Shown here one piece after another: positions 25,090 through 32,578 of a DNA stretch of 64,000 nt. How positions within the stretch are numbered: position 1 is the stretch's first letter; the number at the start of each line of letters is the position of its first letter. This stretch comes from Luteococcus peritonei (GTDB taxonomy: Bacteria > Actinomycetota > Actinomycetes > Propionibacteriales > Propionibacteriaceae): the NCBI RefSeq assembly GCF_039526385.1, contig NZ_BAAAIX010000028.1:1-64000 (forward strand), given 5' to 3'. The notes beneath the pieces are model-generated. The model was not told where the DNA came from. It made no database searches and saw only the letters and a program-made list of their open reading frames with translations. The translations under genes were made by a program, and so were the position numbers.

Positions 25090-26019
25090 GTGACCGGCCG
25101 CACCATCCGCCTGGTGGCGAATCCTGCCGCCGGGCGCGGCCGGGGCGCGAAGGCCTTGCCCTCACTGGTGCAGCGGCTGCGCCGGGCCGGCCACCGGCTG
25201 CACGTCCACGAGTCCACCAGCTATGCCGACGCGCGGCTGCGCACCGTGCAGGCGGTCGCCGCCTCGCAGCCGGGTGACGCCCTGGTGGTGGTGGGTGGCG
25301 ACGGCATGGCCCACCTGGGGCTCAATGCCTGCGCCGGCACCCAGGTACCGCTGGGTGTGGTGCCGGTGGGCACCGGCAACGACTTCTGCCGTGGCACCGG
25401 TGCCGCCCGCAGCGTGGCCGCCGCGAGCCGTGCCATCGCCGCCGGCCGCACCCGCCTGGTGGACCTGGCGGAGGTCACCGGCGCCCTGCGCGAAGGAGCC
25501 GAGCGGCGCTGGGTCGGCTCGGTGGTCTCCACCGGTTACGACGCCCGGGTGAACCGGCGTGCCAATGCCTTCCCCTGGTCGCTGGGTCCGGCCAGCCCGC
25601 TGGCCTATGCCGGCATCGCCCTGGCCGAGCTGCGCACCTTCGAGCCGATGCACTACCGGCTCACCATCGACGGCGCGGTCCGTGAGCTGCCCGCCATGTT
25701 CGTGGCGGTGGGCAATGCCGGCTACTTCGGCGGCGGCATGAACATCTGCCCCCGCGCCGATGTCACCGACGGCCTGCTCGAGGTGATGCTGATCCACCCG
25801 GTGAGCCGCGCCACCCTGCTGCGGCTGCTGCCCAGCGCCTTCACCGGCGGCTACGTCAAGGACCCCGCCGTGGAGCACCTGCGGGCCCGCGAGGTGCGTG
25901 TCGCCGGTACCGACGAGGCGGGCCAGGCCATGTTCGCGATGGCCGACGGCGAGGAGCTGGGGCCCGCGCCGGTGACCGTCCGTGCCGTGCCGGGAGCGCT
26001 GCACCTGTTCGTCCCCTGA
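25090..26019 (+). CDS. Diacylglycerol/lipid kinase-like protein
   Basis: 309 residues, DAGK catalytic family (PF00781). VANPAAGRGRGAK at the N-terminus, VVVGGDGMAHLGLNA (the GGDGT-type phosphate-binding motif in GGDGM form) and VPVGTGNDFCRG. C-terminal NAD-kinase-like beta domain ends with ADGEELGPAPVTV. It probably phosphorylates a lipid such as diacylglycerol or sphingosine-like compounds; the substrate cannot be inferred. GTG start 1 nt after the tatC stop; co-transcribed with tatAC. Confidence 0.92.
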   Translation: MTGRTIRLVANPAAGRGRGAKALPSLVQRLRRAGHRLHVHESTSYADARLRTVQAVAASQPGDALVVVGGDGMAHLGLNACAGTQVPLGVVPVGTGNDFCRGTGAARSVAAASRAIAAGRTRLVDLAEVTGALREGAERRWVGSVVSTGYDARVNRRANAFPWSLGPASPLAYAGIALAELRTFEPMHYRLTIDGAVRELPAMFVAVGNAGYFGGGMNICPRADVTDGLLEVMLIHPVSRATLLRLLPSAFTGGYVKDPAVEHLRAREVRVAGTDEAGQAMFAMADGEELGPAPVTVRAVPGALHLFVP

Positions 26020-26082
26020 CGGCGACCACTGCCGCCGCTCCGCCGACGGCGCAAGCCCACCCCGCTTGTCGGTGGCAGCGGC

Positions 26083-26088
26083 TAGGGT
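26083..26088 (+). promoter_or_regulatory. -10 box TAGGGT, leaderless start of helY
   Basis: TAGGGT ends 7 nt before ATG 26096, favouring this start over the longer open frame. Confidence 0.65.
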
Positions 26089-26095
26089 CGAGGCG

Positions 26096-28993
26096 ATGAG
26101 CGAGTTCGCTGACCAGCAGCTTCCCCAGCAGACCGGCGACCAGGAGACGGGCGACGCCGTGGACCTCGACGCGCCCGTCGAACCCTTCGTGCCGGAGCCC
26201 GGTTCGCTGCTGGAGCAGTTCGCGGCCGGCTATCCCTTCAGCCTGGACGACTACCAGCTGCGCGCCTGCGCCCAGGTGGAGGCCGGGGCCGGCGTGCTGG
26301 TGGCAGCCCCCACCGGTGCCGGCAAGACCGTGGTGGGGGAGTTCGCCGTCTTCTGCGCCCTGGCCACCGGCCGCAAGTGCTTCTACACCACGCCGATCAA
26401 GGCGCTGAGCAACCAGAAGTTCCACGACCTGGGACGCCGCCACGGCACCGACCGGGTGGGCCTGCTCACCGGTGACTCGTCGATCAACTCCGAGGCGCAG
26501 GTGGTGGTGATGACCACCGAGGTGCTGCGCAACATGATCTATGCCAACTCCACCACCCTGGACAACCTCGGGTACGTGGTGATGGACGAGGTGCACTACC
26601 TGGCCGACCGCTTCCGTGGTGCCGTCTGGGAGGAGGTCATCCTGGGCTTGGCGCCCAGCGTGCAGGTGGTGAGCCTCTCGGCCACCGTCAGCAATGCCGA
26701 GGAGTTCGGCGACTGGCTCGACGAGGTGCGCGGCAACGTGCAGGTGGTGGTCTCGGAGCGCCGCCCCGTGCCGCTCTTCCAGCACGTGATGGCCGGCAAG
26801 CAGATCCACGACCTGTTCGAGGGCGAGGCGCCCACCGCCGCCGCCCTGCCCAGCGAGCGGGCCGCCAAGGTGAACCCGGAGCTGCTCAAGCTCTCACGCA
26901 CCGAGGCTCGCAGTGTGCGCGACGACTCGCGACGCCCCCGCGGCCGCAACGGCAAGGGCAAGAAGACCGTGGCCTATGGCTCCGGCCAGTTCGGCGGTGC
27001 CGCGGCGCGCGCCCGCGTCGAACCCGGCCGGGACCGCCAGCAGGGGCCCAGGCTCACACCGAGCCGCGCCGTGATGACCACCCAGCTGCAGCGGGCGAAG
27101 CTGCTGCCCGCCATTTGCTTCGTCTTCAGCCGGCAGGGCTGCGACGGGGTGGTGCGCCAGCTGCTGGCCTCCGGCGTGAACCTCACCACCAGCGAGGAGG
27201 CCACCCGGCTGATCGGCATCGCCCAGCGCCACCTCGACGGCCTGGCGCCCGCGGACCTGCGCGCCCTGGACCATGACGTCTTCCTGGAGGCGCTGAGCCG
27301 CGGCATCGCCGCCCACCACGCCGGCCTGCTGCCCGCCTTCAAGGCCGTGGTGGAGGAGGGCTTCGCCGCCGGCCTGATCAAGATCGTCTTCGCCACCGAG
27401 ACCCTCGCGCTGGGCATCAACATGCCCGCCCGCACCGTGGTGATCGAGAAGCTGGTCAAGTACAACGGCGAGGGCCACGTCGACATCACACCGGGGGAGT
27501 ACACCCAGCTGACCGGCCGTGCCGGCCGTCGTGGCATCGACGTGGAGGGCCACGCCGTCGTGCTCTGGCAGAGCGGGATGGACCCCCGGGCCGTTGCCGG
27601 CCTGGCCTCGCGACGCACCTACCCGCTGCGCTCCAGCTTCAGCCCCACCTACAACATGACCGTGAACCTGGTGGGCCGGCTGGGCCGCGAGCGGGCCCGC
27701 GCGATGCTGGAGCAGAGCTTCGCCCAGTTCCAGACCGACCGTTCCGTGGTGGGGCTGGCCCGCAATGCCGCCCGCAACCAGGCCGACATCGACCGCTACC
27801 TGGAGGCGGCCGGCTGCGAACTGGGCGACTTCGCCGAGTACGCCCGGCTGCGCGAGGAGGTGGGCCGGCTGGAGGCCGAGCAGGCCCGGCTGCGCAAGGC
27901 CGACCGTCGCGCCGAGGCGCTGCAGTCCATGCTGGAGCTGGAGGTCGGCGACGTGGTGCACGTGCCCGGCGGGCGCCACCAGGGCTGGGCCGCGGTGGTC
28001 GACACCGGCATCCGCGGCGGGCGGGGCCACGAGCCGCACCCCATGGTGGTCACCGAGGACCGACAGTTCGTCCGGCTCACCCTGAACGACTTCCCCACAC
28101 CCACCCGCAGCGTCGGCAAGCTGCGCATCCCGCGCAAGTTCGACCCGCGCCAGGCCGCCAGCCGCAAGGCGCTGGCCTCCGCCTTCCTGGCCAAGCTGGA
28201 GGCGCTGCAGCCGCAGGTGGAGCAGATCGACGGCCCCCGGGCCGATGCCGAGCTCACCGCCCGGATCCTGGAGCTGCGCAGCCAGATCAAGGCGCACCCC
28301 TGCCACGCCTGCCCCGACCGGGAGAGCCATGCCCGCTTCGCGGAGCGGGCGATGCGGCTGGAACGTGACCGCGACCAGGCGCGCTCCCGGGCCGAGGCGC
28401 GCAGCAACACCATCGCCAAGCGCTTCGACAAGCTCTGCTCGGTGCTGGAAAGCCTGGGTTACCTGGGCAGCGAGGACCACGAGGTCACCGAGGACGGCCG
28501 GATGCTGGCGCGGCTCTACTCGGAACTCGACCTGGTGGCGGCCGAGTGCATCCGTGACGGTGTCTTCGACGGCCTGGACGCCCCGCAGCTCGCCGCGGTG
28601 CTCAGCTCCTTGGTCTACGAGACCCGGCGCAATGACAACGGCCGGATGTCGCGGATGCCGGACCGTGCCACCGAGGTGGCGCAGGGCGAGCTGCGCCGCA
28701 AGTGGCGCGAGGTGAGCCTGGTGGAGCGCGACCACCGCCTGGACCGGGGCCCCGAGCCCGACATCGGCTTCGCGGAGGCCGCCTACGACTGGGCCGACGG
28801 CATGCCACTGGCCAGCGTGCTCTACAAGTGCGGCCTGCCCGCCGGCGACTTCGTGCGCTGGGTCCGCCAGGTGATCGACATGGCCGGGCAGGTGGCCAGC
28901 GCCGCCGGCCCGGGTGACCTCCGCCGGACCTGCCACCAGGTGATGGACGCCATGCGTCGCGGCGTCGTGGAGTTCGACCCCGACGAGGACTGA
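26096..28993 (+). CDS. helY: HelY, Mtr4/Ski2-type DExH helicase
   Basis: 965 residues. Helicase core: Walker A APTGAGKTVV (71-80), TTPIKALSNQKFHDL (Ia), DEVHYLAD (DEVH box), SLSATVSNAEEF (III), then the second RecA domain with CFVFSRQGCD, TETLALGINMPARTV and YTQLTGRAGRRGID. A basic insert separates the two domains; the rest is an Mtr4-like arm and a C-terminal DSHCT domain (from about 770). Homologues are the Rv2092c group; they unwind RNA or DNA with 3'-5' polarity and probably serve RNA turnover. Lies downstream of pafBC-tatAC, as in other actinobacteria. Confidence 0.94.
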   Translation: MSEFADQQLPQQTGDQETGDAVDLDAPVEPFVPEPGSLLEQFAAGYPFSLDDYQLRACAQVEAGAGVLVAAPTGAGKTVVGEFAVFCALATGRKCFYTTPIKALSNQKFHDLGRRHGTDRVGLLTGDSSINSEAQVVVMTTEVLRNMIYANSTTLDNLGYVVMDEVHYLADRFRGAVWEEVILGLAPSVQVVSLSATVSNAEEFGDWLDEVRGNVQVVVSERRPVPLFQHVMAGKQIHDLFEGEAPTAAALPSERAAKVNPELLKLSRTEARSVRDDSRRPRGRNGKGKKTVAYGSGQFGGAAARARVEPGRDRQQGPRLTPSRAVMTTQLQRAKLLPAICFVFSRQGCDGVVRQLLASGVNLTTSEEATRLIGIAQRHLDGLAPADLRALDHDVFLEALSRGIAAHHAGLLPAFKAVVEEGFAAGLIKIVFATETLALGINMPARTVVIEKLVKYNGEGHVDITPGEYTQLTGRAGRRGIDVEGHAVVLWQSGMDPRAVAGLASRRTYPLRSSFSPTYNMTVNLVGRLGRERARAMLEQSFAQFQTDRSVVGLARNAARNQADIDRYLEAAGCELGDFAEYARLREEVGRLEAEQARLRKADRRAEALQSMLELEVGDVVHVPGGRHQGWAAVVDTGIRGGRGHEPHPMVVTEDRQFVRLTLNDFPTPTRSVGKLRIPRKFDPRQAASRKALASAFLAKLEALQPQVEQIDGPRADAELTARILELRSQIKAHPCHACPDRESHARFAERAMRLERDRDQARSRAEARSNTIAKRFDKLCSVLESLGYLGSEDHEVTEDGRMLARLYSELDLVAAECIRDGVFDGLDAPQLAAVLSSLVYETRRNDNGRMSRMPDRATEVAQGELRRKWREVSLVERDHRLDRGPEPDIGFAEAAYDWADGMPLASVLYKCGLPAGDFVRWVRQVIDMAGQVASAAGPGDLRRTCHQVMDAMRRGVVEFDPDED

Positions 28994-29044
28994 GCCCACA
29001 GCGAACCTGCCCCGGACGATGGCGGTGCGCCGTCGTCGCGCCGT

Positions 29045-29050
29045 TAGACT
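29045..29050 (+). promoter_or_regulatory. -10 box TAGACT upstream of the DUF808 gene
   Basis: TAGACT about 60 nt before ATG 29112; predicts a 5' leader of about 55 nt. Confidence 0.45.
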
Positions 29051-29111
29051 CACCGTGCACGGCTCCCGCCGGCGCCTGAACCCCAGACGAACCCGACGAA
29101 CGGAGACCGAC

Positions 29112-30257
29112 ATGGCCGGTGGCCTTGCCGCCCTGCTGGACGACGTGGCCGCGATCGCCAAGCTCGCCGCCGCGTCCGTGGACGACATCGGTGCTGCTGC
29201 CACCAAGGCCAGCCTGAAGGCGACCGGCGTCGTGGTGGACGACACCGCCGTCACCCCCCGCTATGTCGAGGGCCTCACCCCGGACCGCGAGCTGCCGATC
29301 ATCAAGCGGATCGCCATGGGATCGATCCGCAACAAGATGGTGATCATCCTGCCGATCGCGCTGCTGCTCAGCGCCTTCGCGCCCTGGCTGCTGACCCCGA
29401 TCCTGATGCTGGGCGGCTGCTACCTGTCCTACGAGGGCGCCCACAAGATCTGGGGCATGCTGCTGGGTCACCACGAGGAGGCCGGGGACGTCCCGGTCGC
29501 GGCCTCCGGCAAGGAGCAGGAGGACAAGATGGTCTCCAGCGCCATCACCACCGACCTGATCCTGTCCGCCGAGATCATGGTGATCTCGCTCAACGAGGTG
29601 GCCGACGAGTCCTTCTGGATGCGCGCCGCCGCCCTGGTGGCCGTCGCCTTCCTGATCACCGCGCTGGTCTACGGTGTGGTGGCCCTGATCGTGAAGCTGG
29701 ACGACATCGGCCTGCACATGACCCAGCGCGGCCTGCGCTCCGGCCAGCTCGTCGTCAAGGCGATGCCGGTGATCCTGTCCATCCTGTCCACGGTGGGCCT
29801 GGCCGCCATGCTCTGGGTCGGTGGCCACATCCTGATGGTGGGCGCCGACGAGCTCGGCCTGCACTGGCCCTACGAGTTCGTGCACCACCTGCAGCACCAG
29901 GTGGAGCACGCCGTGCCCCATGCCCTGGCCGGCACCCTCGGCTGGCTGACCAACACCATCGGCTCGGCGATCATCGGCCTGGTGGTGGGCTCGGTGCTGG
30001 TGGCCATCATGGCCCTGCTGCCCTTCGGCCACGGCAAGGGCCATGGCGAGGAGCACGCGGATGGCCATGGCGCCCACGGCTCCGCGCTCGAGGTGCACAG
30101 CGACACCCAGCGCGCCCGCGCCGCCCACCTGGCCGCCAAGCACCAGGCCGCCGAGCAGAAGCTGGCCTCTGGCAAGCGTCATGCCGCCGGCGAGTTCTGG
30201 GGCGAGGGCACGGTGGACGTCGACCGCCCCGACCCGGCGGACCGCCACTACCGCTGA
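29112..30257 (+). CDS. DUF808 (YedI-like) integral membrane protein
   Basis: 381 residues. The N-terminus MAGGLAALLDDVAAIAKLAA is the family hallmark, followed by VDDIGAAATKASLKATGVVVDD and four to six membrane helices between about 75 and 310. A His-rich stretch (FGHGKGHGEEHADGHGAH) and a basic tail lie at the C-terminus. The family is common in bacteria but uncharacterised. ATG 29112 is chosen over the longer frame because the conserved start is exact and CGGAGA lies upstream. Confidence 0.9.
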   Translation: MAGGLAALLDDVAAIAKLAAASVDDIGAAATKASLKATGVVVDDTAVTPRYVEGLTPDRELPIIKRIAMGSIRNKMVIILPIALLLSAFAPWLLTPILMLGGCYLSYEGAHKIWGMLLGHHEEAGDVPVAASGKEQEDKMVSSAITTDLILSAEIMVISLNEVADESFWMRAAALVAVAFLITALVYGVVALIVKLDDIGLHMTQRGLRSGQLVVKAMPVILSILSTVGLAAMLWVGGHILMVGADELGLHWPYEFVHHLQHQVEHAVPHALAGTLGWLTNTIGSAIIGLVVGSVLVAIMALLPFGHGKGHGEEHADGHGAHGSALEVHSDTQRARAAHLAAKHQAAEQKLASGKRHAAGEFWGEGTVDVDRPDPADRHYR

Positions 30258-30302
30258 GCGCCCGCGCCCCGAACGGCAGCGGGCAGGCCGCGGCCTCCTC
30301 GC

Positions 30303-30308
30303 TAGGGT
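30303..30308 (+). promoter_or_regulatory. -10 box TAGGGT, leaderless start of hisF
   Basis: TAGGGT ends 7 nt before ATG 30316; no Shine-Dalgarno. Confidence 0.65.
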
Positions 30309-30315
30309 GGGCGCC

Positions 30316-31077
30316 ATGAGCCTCGCCCTGCGCGTCATCCCCTGCCTCGACGTCCACGACGGGCGCGTGGTCAAGGGGGTCAACTTCACCAACCTGCGCG
30401 ACGCCGGGGATCCCGTCGAACTGGCCCGCGCCTACGGCGAGGCCGGCGCCGACGAGCTGGTCTTCCTGGACATCTCGGCCTCCAGCGAGGGGCGCGCCAC
30501 CACCCGCGAGATGGTCACCCGCTGCGCGGAGACCGTCTTCATCCCGCTCTGCGTCGGCGGGGGAGTGGGCGGCGTCGAGGACGTGGACGCGCTGCTGCGC
30601 TGCGGTGCCGACAAGGTGGGCATCAACACCGGGGCGATCCGACGCCCGGAGGCGATCGACGAGATCAGCCGTCGCTTCGGGAACCAGGTGCTGGTGCTCT
30701 CGCTGGACGCCCGGCGCGAGGCCGGCCAGCCCTCAGGCTTCGGCGTCACCACCCACGGCGGCCGGACCGCCGCCGGGCTGGACGCGATCGCCTGGGTGCG
30801 TGAGGCGGTGGACCGCGGGGCGGGCGAGGTGCTGCTCAACTCGATGGATGCCGACGGCACCACCGACGGATTCGACCTGGAGATGATCGCAGCGGTGCGC
30901 GAGGCGGTGGACGTGCCGGTGATCGCCTCCGGCGGCGCCGGGACCGTGGAGCACTTCGTCCAGGCGGCCCGGGCCGGGGCCGATGCGGTGCTGGCGGCCA
31001 GCGTCTTCCACTACGGCACCCTGTCCATCGGCCAGGTCAAGGACGGCCTGAGGCAGGCCGGGGTGGCGGTGCGCTGA
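30316..31077 (+). CDS. hisF: Imidazole glycerol phosphate synthase cyclase subunit HisF
   Basis: 253 residues, a TIM barrel. Catalytic Asp in IPCLDV at the N-terminus and Asp in LSLDA mid-barrel; phosphate sites VGGGVGGVEDV and GGAGTVEHF. With HisH it converts PRFAR and ammonia to imidazole glycerol phosphate and AICAR in histidine synthesis. It is isolated from other his genes here and carries its own promoter, which is unusual compared with the usual his operon. Confidence 0.96.
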   Translation: MSLALRVIPCLDVHDGRVVKGVNFTNLRDAGDPVELARAYGEAGADELVFLDISASSEGRATTREMVTRCAETVFIPLCVGGGVGGVEDVDALLRCGADKVGINTGAIRRPEAIDEISRRFGNQVLVLSLDARREAGQPSGFGVTTHGGRTAAGLDAIAWVREAVDRGAGEVLLNSMDADGTTDGFDLEMIAAVREAVDVPVIASGGAGTVEHFVQAARAGADAVLAASVFHYGTLSIGQVKDGLRQAGVAVR

Positions 31078-31089
31078 GCGCGACGGGCC

Positions 31090-31131
31090 GGCACCCAGCC
31101 CCCCGGCCCCGCCCGGGCTGGGGCCTGTGCC
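31090..31131 (+). terminator. Possible terminator after hisF
   Basis: GC-rich hairpin: 31090-31101 pairs with 31115-31131 with a bulge. No T tract. Confidence 0.4.
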
Positions 31132-31155
31132 CGCCGAGATGGTAGGAAAGTGGCC

Positions 31156-31554
31156 ATGGACTGCCTCTTCTGCAGCATCGTGGCCGGTGACATCCCCGCC
31201 CGGAAGGTCTACGAGGACGAGCATGCGTTCGCCTTCCTGGACATCGAGCCCTGGCACAAGGGCCACACCCTGGTGGTGCCTCGTCGGCATGTCGACGACC
31301 TGACCGGTGATGCCGAGGTGCTGTCCGAGATCGCCCCGGCGATCAGCCATGTCTCACGCCTGCTGGTGGAGCGCCTCGATGCCGACGGGATCAACATGCT
31401 CTCCAGCGCCGGTCCGGTGGCAGGCCAGGAGGTCTTCCACCTGCACGTCCATCTGGTGCCGCGTTTCGGTGCTGACCCCGGCCTCGGAGCGCTTTTCCGC
31501 AAGGGCGTCACGGACGACCCCGACGAGGTGCTGACCCAGATCATCGACTCCTGA
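31156..31554 (+). CDS. HIT-family hydrolase
   Basis: 132 residues. Starts CLFCSIVAGDIPARKVYED and ends with the histidine triad in HLHVHLVPRF. HIT proteins hydrolyse nucleoside phosphoramidates or dinucleotides such as ApnA. ATG 31156 is chosen over an in-frame GTG two codons upstream because AGGAAAG lies 7-8 nt before it. Stands alone after hisF. Confidence 0.93.
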   Translation: MDCLFCSIVAGDIPARKVYEDEHAFAFLDIEPWHKGHTLVVPRRHVDDLTGDAEVLSEIAPAISHVSRLLVERLDADGINMLSSAGPVAGQEVFHLHVHLVPRFGADPGLGALFRKGVTDDPDEVLTQIIDS

Positions 31555-31754
31555 CCAGCGGTAACATCACCGATTGAATGGTTGACGGTCGCAAGATCAC
31601 GAATTCGGAAAGATTGCTCCAGCACTGGGGGTGTCCGTTGCGACGGTCTGTCGTAGAGGTTTAACCTGAGGTGGTCGGGAGGCGGTGCCGCCTTCTGTCA
31701 TCCAGCGGCGGAGTGGTGGGGACATCGTCCGCTGCGCTAGCGAAAGGCAATGCC
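31555..31754. other. 200-nt gene-free region
   Basis: Noticeably less GC-rich than its surroundings. No ORF, tRNA or clear hairpin; a TTGACG at 31582-31587 could be a -35 element. It is presumably the 5' region of the following membrane protein gene. I found no riboswitch pattern. Confidence 0.4.
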
Positions 31755-32279
31755 ATGAACGCCAAGCCCGTGAAGCTGATCGGACTGCTCTCCCTGATCG
31801 CCGGCCTGATCATGCTGCTCGCCGGGGCGACCACCTGGGCGGTGGTCACCAGCCAGCTGAAGAGCGAGAACATCACCGTCCCCGCCGACGCCAGCAGCAA
31901 TGCGGGCAAGAAGGTGGGCGGACCGTTCACTGCCTGGAGCCAGGCGGAGATCATCAAGGAGCACGCCCTCCACGGGGCCGAGAACAAGACCTATGCCGAG
32001 CTGGGGGCCGAGATCAAGAAGGCCGAGGCCGCCGGCGACACCGCTGCGGTGGAGAAGTGGACCAAGGCGCGTACCTCCGCCATGAACGGTTCCTTCCTGC
32101 GCGCCTCGCTGTTCACCTCGATCGTCTCCTATGGCGTCTCCGCCCTCGTGATGGGGCTGGGCCTGCTGTCCGGTCTGGTGGGCTGGGCCCTGATGCGGAT
32201 CGCCAAGCTGCTGGAGGCGGGCCGTGGCGCGGGCGTTGCCGCGGACCGGCTGGTCTCTGACGGCGCCCACCGCGCCTGA
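31755..32279 (+). CDS. Conserved actinobacterial two-helix membrane protein (often misnamed LigA)
   Basis: 174 residues from ATG 31755 (GAAAGG 7 nt upstream). Helix 1 (about 5-27, LIGLLSLIAGLIMLLAG) and helix 2 near 115-145 flank an extracytoplasmic segment with SENITVPADA and GKKVGGPFTAWSQAEIIKEH. The layout KLIGLLSLIAG, ENITV, GPFTAWSQA and SFLRASLFTSIVSYG is shared by a family annotated in databases as aromatic ring-opening dioxygenase LigA; nothing here supports a dioxygenase. Function unknown. It has its own upstream region and a terminator. Confidence 0.8.
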   Translation: MNAKPVKLIGLLSLIAGLIMLLAGATTWAVVTSQLKSENITVPADASSNAGKKVGGPFTAWSQAEIIKEHALHGAENKTYAELGAEIKKAEAAGDTAAVEKWTKARTSAMNGSFLRASLFTSIVSYGVSALVMGLGLLSGLVGWALMRIAKLLEAGRGAGVAADRLVSDGAHRA

Positions 32280-32290
32280 CGCTGTCCACC

Positions 32291-32326
32291 AGATGGGCCG
32301 TCCCGCACCGGCGGGGCGGCCCATCT
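32291..32326 (+). terminator. 16-bp terminator hairpin
   Basis: 32291-32306 pairs with 32311-32326 around an ACCG loop, one T-G pair. Ends the preceding membrane protein gene. Confidence 0.7.
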
Positions 32327-32414
32327 GTCGTCCTGCCGGGCCCATCCGGTCCGGATCGTGGGACAAAGCGGCTGGGCGTTGACGACCGTCGAGCGGGTGC
32401 GGGAGATTGGGGCC

Positions 32415-32450
32415 ATGCACTTCTTCCTCCTCGTAGTCGCCGAGCGCTGA
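32415..32450 (+). CDS. ilvBNC leader peptide (MHFFLLVVAER)
   Basis: Eleven residues with consecutive Leu-Leu-Val-Val codons, preceded by Phe-Phe, ending at TGA 32448-32450. The ATG is 6 nt after the -10 box, so this peptide is probably translated from a leaderless mRNA. Its job is to measure charged tRNA-Leu and tRNA-Val. Leader peptides of this type control ilvBNC in Corynebacterium. Confidence 0.8.
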   Translation: MHFFLLVVAER

Positions 32451-32479
32451 GACCCACCGCACCACTGGTCGCAGCGCTT

Positions 32480-32512
32480 CCCTCGTTTGCCGTCGGGCAA
32501 CGGGGGTTTTTT
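32480..32512 (+). terminator. Intrinsic attenuator terminator before ilvB
   Basis: About 10-bp stem with one bulged T, GTCG loop, then TTTTTT: the only classic U-tract terminator between promoter and ilvB. Confidence 0.85.
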
Positions 32513-32578
32513 GTTGGAGGAAGCAGTTTCGTCACACCCGGAGACCCCACCGGGCGAACCACCGAGGAAGGGACCGCC

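Larger units (their letters stand above)
32379..32512 (+). promoter_or_regulatory. ilvBNC promoter and transcription attenuator
   Basis: -35 TTGACG (32379-32384), 18-nt spacer, -10 GAGATT (32403-32408), then ATG of an 11-residue leader peptide 6 nt later. A 7-bp hairpin (32443-32449 with 32472-32478) spans the leader stop codon. An intrinsic terminator (32480-32491 with 32496-32506, one bulge) is followed by six T residues (32507-32512). Ribosome stalling on Leu/Val codons would alter folding and allow read-through into ilvB. I could not identify the antiterminator pairing with confidence. Confidence 0.85.

Noticed and set aside
26894..29254. 786-residue minus-strand frame over helY
   Set aside because: Antisense shadow with no domain; helY has full helicase motifs.
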